A program made the position numbers and the translations under genes. Shown here piece by piece: positions 1 to 8,120 of a DNA stretch of 44,478 bases; position 1 is the first letter of the stretch, and each line of letters begins with the position of its first letter. Below the pieces are notes generated by a model, which ran no database searches, was not told where the DNA came from, and was given only the letters and a program-made list of their open reading frames with translations. Location: NCBI GenBank assembly GCA_903919065.1, contig CAIXHD010000325.1, forward strand, positions 1-44,478, read 5' to 3'. Origin of the DNA: an uncultured Bacteroidota bacterium (lineage in GTDB: Bacteria; Bacteroidota; Bacteroidia; Bacteroidales; UBA12481).

Positions 1-1
1 G

Positions 2-1663
2 GTCCATAAATTTTTCCTGATCGCCGCGGTACTGCTGATGACAGCTTATCCCGGACGCCTGCATGCCAAGGATGGATATGTGCGTAATCCTGATATTGAT
101 GTTGTTCATTATTGTTTCAAAATGTTCCTTAACGATACCACAGACCGGATTGAAGGGGAAGCAGGAATAACATTTTACCTTACCGGCAATTCCCGGGCAA
201 TCAGGCTCGACCTGCTGGGAATAAACAGCAAGGGAACAGGAATGACAGTCCGACAGGTTTTATCAGGCCGTTCACAGATTGCGTTCAGCCATAACAATAA
301 CCTTATTGAAATATCGGTTCCCGATTCCGTTAAGGTCCCGGGGACTTTTTCCCTTACCGTATATTATGAGGGAATTCCGGCCGATGGACTGATCATATCG
401 AAAAACAAATTCGGTGACCGGACCTTTTTTGGGGATAACTGGCCCGATCGTGCACGGAATTGGCTGCCTTGTGTGGATCATCCTTCCGATAAGGCTACAG
501 TGGAGTTTATCGTTTCGGCTCCGGAAAAATACAAGGTCGTGAGCAACGGTTACCTCGCGGCAGAATTTCGCGATACCCTTTCCGGCCGCCTACCCGTGAA
601 AGTAACTCATTGGAAGGAAGATGTACCCATTCCCACCAAGGTGATGGTGATAGGGGTGGCTGATTTTGCCTGGTCGACAGCCGGATTTTCAAAAGGAATC
701 CCGGTTCAGAGCTGGGTTTATTCTGAGAACCGCGAGGCCGGTTTTGCGGATTACCTTCCTGCCCCGGGTATACTGACATTTTATCAGGATCTGGTTGGAC
801 CGTACAGTTATGAAAAGTTGGCCAACGTTCAGTCGAAAACAAAGTTCGGAGGAATGGAAAATTCAGGCTGCATTTTCTATTATGAGAATTCCGTTAAAGG
901 CAACAACCAACTTCATAGCCTTTTAGCTCATGAAATTGCCCATCAGTGGTTTGGAGATGCAGTGACAGAAAACGACTGGCACCATGTGTGGCTCAGTGAG
1001 GGATTTGCCACCTACCTGGAGGCGATCTATGCTGATTCCTTGATTCCGGACCGTAAGCTGAATGTCAGCATGGCTGATATGCGCAAACAGGTGATCCGAT
1101 CGTTCCAGCGTAATCCAAAACCAGTAATCGATACCACTATTACCAATAAGATGGAGTTGCTAAGCACCAACTCCTATCAGAAAGGTGCCTGGGTACTGCA
1201 TATGCTCAGACAGGAGGTTGGTGACAAGATTTTCTGGACAGGTATCCGGGATTTTTATGCTGCCTATCGGGATAAGAATGCCATGACTGCCGATTTTCAG
1301 GCTGTGATGGAAAAAGTGTCAGGCCGGCAGCTGGGTGATTTCTTTAAACAGTGGCTTGAAATACCGGGACAACCGGTTATTGAATGGTCCTGGAAATACG
1401 ACAAAAAGAAAAAAGCTATTGAAATTGACCTGTCGCAAACACAGGCGCCTTATATCTTTTCGTTTAAACTCCCCATTGAAATTCGAGAAAAAGCAGGTTC
1501 AAACAAAAGCTCAACATCAATCAAATCCAGCACTTACATTATTCCAGTAAACAAAAAGCAGACTCTGGTTTCATTGCCTGCCACCTTTGAGGTAGGAGAG
1601 ATCAGACTCGATCCCGACTGTCAGCTACTTTTTCAGGAAAAATCTCCTGAGATAAAGAAGTGA
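2..1663 (+). CDS. Secreted M1-family metallo-aminopeptidase (5' end cut by window)
   Basis: A zinc aminopeptidase of the M1 (gluzincin) family, which removes N-terminal residues from peptides; the export signal places it in the periplasm or on the surface. The frame stays open to the window edge. Residues before the first internal ATG (position 38) form a hydrophobic stretch, VHKFFLIAAVLLM, ending near LHA, so this is a signal peptide whose true start lies just outside the window. The zinc site HEIAH is at about residues 298-302 counted from position 38, followed after 18 residues by the third ligand Glu in LSEGFATYLEA. The substrate-binding GGMENSG (GAMEN-type) motif precedes it. With about 550 residues it lacks the long C-terminal helical domain of the PepN type. 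Family call is firm; substrate is unknown. Confidence 0.93.
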   Translation, partial: VHKFFLIAAVLLMTAYPGRLHAKDGYVRNPDIDVVHYCFKMFLNDTTDRIEGEAGITFYLTGNSRAIRLDLLGINSKGTGMTVRQVLSGRSQIAFSHNNNLIEISVPDSVKVPGTFSLTVYYEGIPADGLIISKNKFGDRTFFGDNWPDRARNWLPCVDHPSDKATVEFIVSAPEKYKVVSNGYLAAEFRDTLSGRLPVKVTHWKEDVPIPTKVMVIGVADFAWSTAGFSKGIPVQSWVYSENREAGFADYLPAPGILTFYQDLVGPYSYEKLANVQSKTKFGGMENSGCIFYYENSVKGNNQLHSLLAHEIAHQWFGDAVTENDWHHVWLSEGFATYLEAIYADSLIPDRKLNVSMADMRKQVIRSFQRNPKPVIDTTITNKMELLSTNSYQKGAWVLHMLRQEVGDKIFWTGIRDFYAAYRDKNAMTADFQAVMEKVSGRQLGDFFKQWLEIPGQPVIEWSWKYDKKKKAIEIDLSQTQAPYIFSFKLPIEIREKAGSNKSSTSIKSSTYIIPVNKKQTLVSLPATFEVGEIRLDPDCQLLFQEKSPEIKK

Positions 1664-1679
1664 CAAAATCTGGCATGAT

Positions 1680-1715
1680 TTATGTCATATATCCACATAT
1701 ATAGATATGTCATAT
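1680..1715. promoter_or_regulatory. Paired ATATG-T-CATAT palindromes upstream of thioredoxin gene
   Basis: TATGTCATAT occurs at 1681-1690 and again at 1706-1715, 25 bp apart. Each is nearly self-complementary (ATATG-T-CATAT at 1705-1715). They lie between the aminopeptidase stop and the thioredoxin start at 1724. They could be an operator pair, but the region is AT-rich and no regulator is identified. Confidence 0.3.
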
Positions 1716-1723
1716 TAAATTAA

Positions 1724-2197
1724 ATGAAGACAATGAAAAAATCCTTTCTGGCAGTCATGTTCACCATGATTTTCGCCGCTGCCGGCTTCTCAGGAGAACC
1801 TGCCAAAGTATCAGGATCAGTTGATTCAAAACCAATTACCCTCACCCGGAGCGAATTCATAAAGAGGGTGATGGATTTTGAGAAAAACAAAACCGAATGG
1901 GTTTACAAAGGTGACAAGCCTGCCATCGTGGATTTTTACGCTGATTGGTGCGCACCCTGCAAAAAGGTTGCTCCGGCATTAGAAGAACTTGCGACTGAAT
2001 ATGCAGGCAAAGTTTATATCTATAAAATAAATATCGATAAAGAGCCTGAACTTGCCGGTTTATTTGGCGTTCAGAATATCCCAACTTTCCTGGTAATCCC
2101 AATGAAGGGCAAACCGACATTATCATCAGGTGCAAGTGCTAACCATCAGGAAAATAAAACCAGGTTCAAGAAAGTTATTGAGGATTTGCTGAAATAG
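1724..2197 (+). CDS. Periplasmic thioredoxin-fold protein
   Basis: A secreted thioredoxin-like oxidoreductase acting on disulfides of exported proteins. Residues 1-24 are a signal peptide (MKTMKKSFLAVMFTMIFAAAGFSG). The mature part has one thioredoxin fold with active site WCAPC at residues 75-79, the CxxC type of thioredoxins rather than DsbA, and the cis-proline loop NIPTF. No lipobox is seen, so it is probably soluble in the periplasm. It stands alone, 60 bp after the aminopeptidase and convergent with the Crp/Fnr gene. Two short palindromes lie in its upstream region. It could reduce misoxidised envelope proteins or serve cytochrome maturation; the sequence does not decide. Confidence 0.9.
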   Translation: MKTMKKSFLAVMFTMIFAAAGFSGEPAKVSGSVDSKPITLTRSEFIKRVMDFEKNKTEWVYKGDKPAIVDFYADWCAPCKKVAPALEELATEYAGKVYIYKINIDKEPELAGLFGVQNIPTFLVIPMKGKPTLSSGASANHQENKTRFKKVIEDLLK

Positions 2198-2224
2198 GCA
2201 AGATCCTTTTCAGTCAAGAATTCA

Positions 2225-2275
2225 GCATGGGCCTATTCGTTCAGGTAACTGAGCATAGGCCTATTCGTTCAGGTA
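2225..2275. repeat. Tandem duplication at the 3' end of the Crp/Fnr gene
   Basis: A 23-bp segment (GCATGGGCCTATTC..., 2225-2247) recurs 28 bp later (2253-2275) with one mismatch. The second copy contains the last codons and stop of the Crp/Fnr gene (minus strand); the first lies just beyond the stop, so it is a small local duplication of the gene's tail. Confidence 0.75.
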
Positions 2276-2935
2276 CTTCAGCAGGCCAGGCTTATCCAGG
2301 ATTTTAACAGTTCTGTTTTGAGCGGCGATCAACCCCTCCTGTTCCAGTTCGCCTAATGCACGTGCAACTGAAGGACGCGCAACACCAAATAAATCTGCCA
2401 GCTCCTGCTGACTGGCAGGCAGTCGAAAAGTTCCACCATCCTCCTGTTTTAAAGCGATAAGATAATGGGCAATCTTGCCTTTGATCGTTTTAAAAGAGAG
2501 AAATTTGATTTTTCGAGATAGAAATTGTGCTTTCGATCCAACCAGGTTCAGATAATTCATTTGTACAGTTTCGTTCATGCGTAACAACTTCAGAAACTCA
2601 TCGCGGTAAATAACCAGCACTCTAACAGGCTCATTGGCAACAACATCTACCGGAAATCGGTTGTCGTTACCAAAAAGGAACGCACCAGCCAATGGTTTGG
2701 GAGCCGCAACATCTTCGATCTTGATAATATGACCGGAAAAATCAGTCATTTCACCACGGGCTGAGCCCTGTAGAATGATCATCAAGCGGTTAACCTCATC
2801 ACCCTGAATAGCGAGAACATCATCCTTTTGATACGATTTGATCTGGAATTGCAAATTTCCAAAAAGTTCCAAAAGCAAGTCTGGGGCAACCCCTTTTAAA
2901 ATAGGACATTGGGACGCTTTTTCAATCCATTCCAT
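2261..2935 (-). CDS. Crp/Fnr-family transcription regulator
   Basis: A DNA-binding regulator with an N-terminal cyclic-nucleotide-type beta-roll (about residues 15-125), a long dimer helix and a C-terminal winged helix; the recognition helix lies in SQQELADLFGVARPSVARAL. A longer reading frame exists, but I start at ATG 2935 (MEWIEKASQCP), where the family normally begins; the extra 25 residues would read through a palindromic site. The protein has a single Cys, so it lacks the four-Cys cluster of true FNR. Family members beside ferredoxin or hybrid-cluster-protein genes in Bacteroidetes and clostridia (HcpR-like) respond to nitric oxide or redox state. It is divergent from a ferredoxin gene, with a candidate binding site between them; I infer it controls that gene and itself. 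Confidence 0.88.
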   Translation of the reverse strand: MEWIEKASQCPILKGVAPDLLLELFGNLQFQIKSYQKDDVLAIQGDEVNRLMIILQGSARGEMTDFSGHIIKIEDVAAPKPLAGAFLFGNDNRFPVDVVANEPVRVLVIYRDEFLKLLRMNETVQMNYLNLVGSKAQFLSRKIKFLSFKTIKGKIAHYLIALKQEDGGTFRLPASQQELADLFGVARPSVARALGELEQEGLIAAQNRTVKILDKPGLLKYLNE

Positions 2936-2949
2936 ACAAATAACAATTT

Positions 2950-2965
2950 TGTAACAATTGTAACA
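2950..2965. promoter_or_regulatory. Candidate Crp/Fnr-type operator
   Basis: The 16-bp TGTAACAATTGTAACA is an almost perfect inverted repeat (centre ACAATTGT, one mismatched pair) between the divergent regulator and ferredoxin genes. Its centre lies about 43 bp upstream of the start point predicted from the -7 box at 2987-2994, near the class II activator position for this regulator family. This supports activation of the ferredoxin gene. Confidence 0.5.
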
Positions 2966-2986
2966 TTTTATCGCGAAAAAAGAGCC

Positions 2987-2994
2987 TAGTTTTG
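2987..2994 (+). promoter_or_regulatory. Bacteroidetes -7 box of the ferredoxin gene
   Basis: TAGTTTTG matches the TAnnTTTG -7 consensus. No TTG stands at the usual -33 distance, so the promoter looks activator-dependent, which fits the palindrome immediately upstream. Confidence 0.5.
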
Positions 2995-3033
2995 TCACAA
3001 AATAAGACAATATCTAAACAAGAAAATCTGATT

Positions 3034-4059
3034 ATGAAAAGGGAAATAATAAATATCGATGAAGAGCTTTGCAACGGATGCGGATTATGTGTACCAAACT
3101 GCCACGAGGGAGCATTGCAGATCATTGACGGAAAGGCACGACTGGTAAGCGATCTGATGTGCGATGGCCTCGGCGCCTGCATCGGGCACTGTCCGGAAGG
3201 TGCCATAACAATTGAAGAGCGCGAAGCTGAACCCTATGATGAAGTGAAGGTGATGCAGCAGATAATAACAAAAGGTAAAAACACGATTATTGCTCACCTG
3301 GGCCATCTGAAAGAGCATGGCGAAAAGGATTTTCTGCGCCAGGGAGTAAAATACATGCTGGAGAACCAGGACAAACTGGATTTCAATGCTGATGAAGTTC
3401 TTGAAGCGGTTCATAACCTGCCGATGGGTGGCAAAAATGCAGCAGCTAAAGAAGAACAGCATCACAGCCATCATGAGCATAAAGAGCATCAAGGTCATCA
3501 TGAGCACAAAGAGCATCACGGCCATCACGATCACGGTCATCATCATGGCGGAGGCCATGGCGGCGGACATGGTGAAGAAAGTGGCGGCGGATGCGGTTGT
3601 GCCGGGTCGAAAACCCAGGTTTTTGCACCGATTCCGGTAGCCGAAATGCCCTCTGCAAGAAGTCTGGCCTCAGCCCTCACCCACTGGCCGGTTCAGATGC
3701 ACCTGATCAACCCGAGGGCTGGTCATTTTCAGGGATCACATTTATTGCTCGCCGCAGACTGCACGGCTTTCAGCCTCGGCAGCTTTCATCCAACCTTCCT
3801 GCAAGGAAAAACCTTAGCCATTGCCTGTCCGAAACTCGACTCTAACCGTGAAGTTTATGTGGAGAAACTGAAAATACTGATCGATGAAAGTCAGATTGAT
3901 ATGCTCACCGTAATGATCATGGAAGTTCCATGTTGCGGCGGATTATTGCAAATGGCAGAACTGGCTCTGTCGCAGTGCGCCCGCCAGATTCCAATGAAAC
4001 TGATCATTGTTTCTGTTGATGGACAAATCAAGCAGGAAAAGTGGCATAAAACCGCATAA
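3034..4059 (+). CDS. Ferredoxin-like 2x[4Fe-4S] protein with His-rich linker
   Basis: A cytoplasmic iron-sulfur protein. The start at 3034 (MKREIINIDEELCNGC) is chosen because upstream codons lie in the promoter. Residues 1-60 hold two clusters, CNGCGLCVPNCHEG and CDGLGACIGHCPEG; the second is the variant CxxxxxC spacing. Residues about 143-180 are a His-rich tract with a 9-residue repeat (HHEHKEHQG, HHEHKEHHG) coded by a 27-bp tandem repeat, then Gly-rich sequence with CGCAG. The C-terminal domain contains PVQMHLINPRAGHF, ACPKLD and VPCCGG, so more Cys ligands are likely. This architecture recurs next to Crp/Fnr regulators in anaerobic Bacteroidetes; its biochemical role is not established. 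The His tract suggests storage or delivery of a transition metal. Confidence 0.85.
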   Translation: MKREIINIDEELCNGCGLCVPNCHEGALQIIDGKARLVSDLMCDGLGACIGHCPEGAITIEEREAEPYDEVKVMQQIITKGKNTIIAHLGHLKEHGEKDFLRQGVKYMLENQDKLDFNADEVLEAVHNLPMGGKNAAAKEEQHHSHHEHKEHQGHHEHKEHHGHHDHGHHHGGGHGGGHGEESGGGCGCAGSKTQVFAPIPVAEMPSARSLASALTHWPVQMHLINPRAGHFQGSHLLLAADCTAFSLGSFHPTFLQGKTLAIACPKLDSNREVYVEKLKILIDESQIDMLTVMIMEVPCCGGLLQMAELALSQCARQIPMKLIIVSVDGQIKQEKWHKTA

Positions 4060-4060
4060 T

Positions 4061-4134
4061 TATCAGTAGCCGCCGGTTTTAACCGGGGGATCCGAAATCA
4101 ATAAATATCATTAGCCGCCGGTTTTAACCGGCGG
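4061..4134 (+). repeat. REP-like hairpin doublet
   Basis: Two copies of the local REP family, 4061-4089 and 4106-4134. Each starts TATCANTAG, followed by a GC stem around TTTTAA (GCCGCCGG / CCGGNGG). The first begins one base after the ferredoxin stop; both point the same way as that gene. The second is followed by TTTTGATA and could also end transcription. Confidence 0.85.
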
Positions 4135-4170
4135 TTTTGATAATTTAGCAGAGTAACTAAACCTTTCCCC

Positions 4171-7053
4171 ATGAAACCGGTTCATTCTGCTTACAAGTGT
4201 GCATTTTGTGTACTGCTTTCGATTGGTTTGATATTAAGCTCTAATAATCAGGCATTTTCGCAGGAATTCGGGAGGTTCAGGCCCGGAATAAAATGGCAGC
4301 AGATCAATGATTCTGCTGTCAGGGTTATTTTTCCCGAAGGACTGGAAGCCCAGGCCACCAGAGTAGCTTCCAATATCCGCTATGTTAATCAGAATAGCCT
4401 ATCGAGTGTTGGAAATAAAACCAAAAAGATCAATCTGATCCTGAATAATCAGGGTATAATATCCAACGGATATGTTACGGTAGGACCTTACCGGTCGGAA
4501 TTCTATACCACCCCTCTTCAGGATGGATTTGCTCTGGGCACACTACCCTGGCTCGACCTCCTTTCTCTTCATGAATATCGCCATGCCTTGCAGTACATTA
4601 ATGGTCGCCGGGGGTTTACCAAATTGGCATGGTTGCTGACCGGTGACACAGGCTGGGGAACTTTGCTGAATCTCACTATTCCGGGCTGGTATTTCGAAGG
4701 TGATGCAGTGGCTACCGAAACGGCCCTTTCAAAACAAGGCAGAGGCCGGATACCAAACTTCCTTCAGCAATACAAAAGCATACTGGCCGAGGGAAAGCCA
4801 TACAGTTACATGAAAGCGCGCAACGGTTCCTACCGCGATATGGTACCGAATGAGTATGAATTAGGGTATCTCCTGTGCAGTTATGGCAGGGAAAATTACG
4901 GCAATGAACTTTGGAAAGAGGTACTGAACACATCAACCTTGTTGAGCGGCGTTTTTATTTATCCATTCGCGCTTTCCTTATGGGGACAGACCGACCTGGT
5001 TACCGGACAATTTTACAAAAAGGCATTTGCCGATTACAAATTAAAATGGGAAGATCAACTCAGCGAGACCCTGTTAACTCCCGCCAAACCGATTACCCGG
5101 GTCACCAGAACATACACCGATTATCAATTTCCCGCCATTCAACCTGATGGCAGCTTACTCGTTTACAAAACAAGCTATAAAAGGCCGGGAGCCATATACC
5201 GCATTACACCAAACAGCAAAGAAAAGAGGTTATTCAACCTCGGAATCACTCAGGATCCGTATTACTCAGCAAGCAGGAATCTCATTGCCTGGACGGAAGT
5301 TACCTGGGATGAAAGATATTCATCGGAAAATTATTCAGATGTAGTCCTCTTCCAGACTGATCTTGGCAAAAAGAAATACCTCACCAGCAAACAGCGATAT
5401 TTCTCCCCTGCCCTGTCTCCGGATGGCTCTCAGGTGGTGGTAGTTGAAGTTGATCCTACCGGTAAATGCCTGATGAAGATCATCGACAGTCAGACCGGTA
5501 AACTAATCAATACTCTACCGAATGAGGATCAACTTTACTACACCTACCCCAAGTGGGACACAGATGGAAAAAGCATTCTGAGTTCAGCCAGAACAACTAC
5601 TGGCAGTATGCTGATTATCAGCCAGAAGATATCTGATGGCACTTTGACCCGGTTAACTCCGGATCATGACCAGATCATGGGTGAATTGCTGGTTATGAAG
5701 GATTCGATATTATTCTCCTGCGGTGTAACCGGAACAAACAATATTTTCTCACTCTCGAGGACCGATGGCAAAATCAGACAATTGACGAGTACCAAGTTCG
5801 GGGCTTACAATCCGGCGATCGATCCAACAAATAAAAGATTGGTTTATTCGGATTTCGGGAAACGCGGATACAGGATCGTTTCAGCTCCGATGGATTCATT
5901 GACAGCAACGGTCTCGGACTTTTCGCGGCAGGACAAGCTGAATCCTTTTGATTTCAAGTATTTCGATACAGAGGGAGGAGATATTCTCGGTAAGATTCCC
6001 AGTCGGAAATTCGAAATAACACCTTATGGGCAGCTGGAGCATGCGGTAAAAGTTCACAGCTGGAATATTACGCCAAGTTTTTCATCAATCGGAGTTACGC
6101 TTATTTCCGATAATATTCTCAACAATGTCCACCTTGAAGGAGGGGCAAACTATTTCTACAATGAGAATTCTCCGGGAATTAATGCACTTGTTCAATATGG
6201 TGGATTCTATCCATTGCTTTCAGCCGGATTTTCCAGAAATTACCGATATAAAACAGTAGCAAATCCGATTGGAATCGGAACCAACCCCACACTGGAATCA
6301 CTCGACAATCTCTTGTCTGCCCAGGTGGAGATTCCATTAGATTTTACCAAAGGTGAATTCTTCAGGCAAGCCGACATACAGTTTGGGTATGATTTTATTT
6401 CGTCCAAGGACCTGGCATCCGAATCAGATTCCTTTAGAGAAACTACGGTTATCAGTTCGGTTGGCGGAACAGCCAGTTATGCTGCTGTGAGAAGAAAAGC
6501 ACTCCAGAATATCACCACTCCCCTGGGATTCAAAATCGAGCTAACAGCCAATCAATCCATTAATAAGACCAAGGCCCGTCAGGTTCAGGCAATTGCTGAC
6601 TTTGCAGTACGAGGACTCACCCCAAACCACAGTCTGGTAGTAAGTGCCGGATGGAAATCCGAACTTGTGGACAATGATTATCAGTACATGGACCTGTTTT
6701 TATATCCCCGCGGATATTCCATTCCCACCTATGACAAAATGATTTCGATCCAGAGTTCGTACCATTTCCCGATTGCTTATCCGGATTGGGGATTCTGGGG
6801 CATCTTTTACTGTTCACGCGTAAGAGCTTCACTTTTTGCAGATTATGGTCGTGCCACAATACCAGCAAGCTTAAACAGCACCTCCGATGGCAATTTTACT
6901 TCCACCGGGGTTGAACTTATTCTTGATACCCGAATACTAAACATCATCGATCTGCCGCTCGGAGTAAGGTTTTCCTTACTTTTGAACGACGATATGACCG
7001 ACCCGAATAAAAAGACAAAGATTGAGTTTGTATTACCGATTATACGGCTCTGA
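4171..7053 (+). CDS. Large secreted protein: HExxH domain, TolB-like propeller, C-terminal barrel
   Basis: A 960-residue envelope protein. Residues 1-30 are a signal peptide ending near AFSQ. The N-terminal domain carries HEYRH (residues 134-138) and, 37 residues on, WYFEGDAVATE with a possible third zinc ligand E176, so it resembles a gluzincin-type metallopeptidase. Residues about 300-590 show repeated TolB/WD40-like strands (for example YFSPALSPDGSQVVVVE and YNPAIDPTNKRLVYSD), a beta-propeller. The last 330 or so residues are rich in alternating aromatic strands and end in KIEFVLPIIRL, typical of an outer-membrane barrel. A protein of this plan could sit in the outer membrane with the propeller and peptidase on one side. 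Single gene, followed directly by heptamer repeats. Activity is inferred from motifs only. Confidence 0.8.
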   Translation: MKPVHSAYKCAFCVLLSIGLILSSNNQAFSQEFGRFRPGIKWQQINDSAVRVIFPEGLEAQATRVASNIRYVNQNSLSSVGNKTKKINLILNNQGIISNGYVTVGPYRSEFYTTPLQDGFALGTLPWLDLLSLHEYRHALQYINGRRGFTKLAWLLTGDTGWGTLLNLTIPGWYFEGDAVATETALSKQGRGRIPNFLQQYKSILAEGKPYSYMKARNGSYRDMVPNEYELGYLLCSYGRENYGNELWKEVLNTSTLLSGVFIYPFALSLWGQTDLVTGQFYKKAFADYKLKWEDQLSETLLTPAKPITRVTRTYTDYQFPAIQPDGSLLVYKTSYKRPGAIYRITPNSKEKRLFNLGITQDPYYSASRNLIAWTEVTWDERYSSENYSDVVLFQTDLGKKKYLTSKQRYFSPALSPDGSQVVVVEVDPTGKCLMKIIDSQTGKLINTLPNEDQLYYTYPKWDTDGKSILSSARTTTGSMLIISQKISDGTLTRLTPDHDQIMGELLVMKDSILFSCGVTGTNNIFSLSRTDGKIRQLTSTKFGAYNPAIDPTNKRLVYSDFGKRGYRIVSAPMDSLTATVSDFSRQDKLNPFDFKYFDTEGGDILGKIPSRKFEITPYGQLEHAVKVHSWNITPSFSSIGVTLISDNILNNVHLEGGANYFYNENSPGINALVQYGGFYPLLSAGFSRNYRYKTVANPIGIGTNPTLESLDNLLSAQVEIPLDFTKGEFFRQADIQFGYDFISSKDLASESDSFRETTVISSVGGTASYAAVRRKALQNITTPLGFKIELTANQSINKTKARQVQAIADFAVRGLTPNHSLVVSAGWKSELVDNDYQYMDLFLYPRGYSIPTYDKMISIQSSYHFPIAYPDWGFWGIFYCSRVRASLFADYGRATIPASLNSTSDGNFTSTGVELILDTRILNIIDLPLGVRFSLLLNDDMTDPNKKTKIEFVLPIIRL

Positions 7054-7054
7054 C

Positions 7055-7088
7055 CTGAAACCCGATACCCGACACCTGAAACCTGATG
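7055..7088 (+). repeat. 7-bp degenerate tandem array (CCGATAC type)
   Basis: Units CTGAAAC, CCGATAC, CCGACAC, CTGAAAC, CTGATGA run without gaps. The array begins one base after the stop of the 960-residue gene. Confidence 0.75.
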
Positions 7089-7185
7089 ATCCACCTCACC
7101 CCCATACTGACGCCGATGATCCACCTCACCCCCAACCCCCTCTCCCGCGCTCGTTGCGCTATCGCTCCACTCACGGGAGAGGGGG
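7085..7185. repeat. Direct repeat plus GC-rich hairpin element
   Basis: A 20-bp direct repeat (GATGATCCACCTCACCCCCA) occurs at 7085 and 7115. It is followed by a 12-bp perfect inverted repeat, CCCCCTCTCCCG (7136-7147) and CGGGAGAGGGGG (7174-7185), with a 26-base loop. The element fills most of the space between the neighbouring genes and could be a small palindromic mobile element or a terminator. Confidence 0.65.
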
Positions 7186-7214
7186 CGCTCCGAGGCTAAC
7201 TTACTATTGAATAC

Positions 7215-7242
7215 CTTATACCCGATACCCTAAACCCCATAC
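7215..7242 (+). repeat. 7-bp degenerate tandem array (CCGATAC type)
   Basis: Units CTTATAC, CCGATAC, CCTAAAC, CCCATAC. The array ends six bases before the phzF-like start at 7249. Confidence 0.7.
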
Positions 7243-7248
7243 CCTTTT

Positions 7249-8028
7249 ATGAAACTATTCCAGGTTGATGCCTTCTCCAGCCGTTTGTTCAGCGGCAATC
7301 CTGCCGCCGTAGTGCCTTTGGAAGAATGGCCCGAAAATGAGATCATGCAGCGGATTGCCATGGAAAACAACCTGGCTGAGACTGCCTTTTTTGTGCCACA
7401 GGACGAAGGATTTCACATCCGCTGGTTCACCCCAAAAGTGGAAGTCGACCTATGCGGACATGCCACTTTAGCCACGGCCCATGTGCTTTTCAACCATCTG
7501 GGATTCAGCGGTACAGAACTGAAATTTTCCTCCAGAAGTGGCCCATTGCGGGTTTTCCGCGAAGGCAAAAGATATGTTCTTGATTTTCCGGCTGATGATT
7601 TTGATCCGGCCGAGATGCCCGATGGGATGCTCGAAGCTTTGGGCGGCAAGGAACCGATGTTCTGTTATCTCGGAAAAACAGATTATATGCTGATTTACGA
7701 GAAGCAGTCAGATATTGAAAATATTAAGCCCGATTTTGTCAAGCTTGGCAAGGTAAAAGCGCGGGGCATTATTGTGTCGGCGCCGGGCGAATGGGTGGAT
7801 GTTGTATCGCGATTTTTCGGTCCACAGGTAGGGATCAACGAAGATCCGGTAACCGGATCGGCGCACACAACATTGGTACCCTATTGGTCAAGACAACTGG
7901 CCAAAACAGAACTCACCGCCCGCCAGCTTTCCGAACGTGGCGGCGATCTGTTCTGCAAAAATAAGGGCAGCAGGGTTGAAATTGGCGGTGAGGCCGTAAC
8001 CTTCTTTGAAGGCAACCTATTCATATGA
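7249..8028 (+). CDS. PhzF-family isomerase
   Basis: A member of the PhzF/diaminopimelate-epimerase-fold family. In phenazine producers PhzF isomerises trans-2,3-dihydro-3-hydroxyanthranilate; most bacterial relatives have unknown substrates. The protein begins MKLFQVDAFSS, has the catalytic Glu in NNLAETAFFVP (E44), the loop FTPKVEVDLCGHATLATAH, and the second-domain motif EDPVTGSAHTTLVPYW. At 259 residues it is a full-length two-lobed enzyme. No phenazine genes are nearby, so a phenazine role is unlikely. The start ATG directly follows a heptamer array and the stop is followed by a REP doublet. Confidence 0.92.
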   Translation: MKLFQVDAFSSRLFSGNPAAVVPLEEWPENEIMQRIAMENNLAETAFFVPQDEGFHIRWFTPKVEVDLCGHATLATAHVLFNHLGFSGTELKFSSRSGPLRVFREGKRYVLDFPADDFDPAEMPDGMLEALGGKEPMFCYLGKTDYMLIYEKQSDIENIKPDFVKLGKVKARGIIVSAPGEWVDVVSRFFGPQVGINEDPVTGSAHTTLVPYWSRQLAKTELTARQLSERGGDLFCKNKGSRVEIGGEAVTFFEGNLFI

Positions 8029-8029
8029 T

Positions 8030-8115
8030 TATCAATAGCCTCCGGTTTCAACCGGGGGATTGGATGATGCGATGATTGAATACCGATATCAATAGCTGCC
8101 GGTTTTAACCGGCGG
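8030..8115 (+). repeat. REP-like hairpin doublet
   Basis: Copies at 8030-8058 and 8087-8115, each TATCAATAG plus a stem of CCGG around TTTCAA or TTTTAA. The first begins two bases after the phzF-like stop; the second ends five bases before the MFS start. Confidence 0.85.
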
Positions 8116-8120
8116 AAAAA

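Noticed and set aside
3085-3570. 161-codon minus-strand frame opposite the His-rich ferredoxin
   Set aside because: It is the Met-rich antisense of His codons (CAT/ATG) and has no family features.
7249-8028. Phenazine biosynthesis locus
   Set aside because: Only a PhzF-family protein is present; no other phz gene is in the window, although trp genes are.
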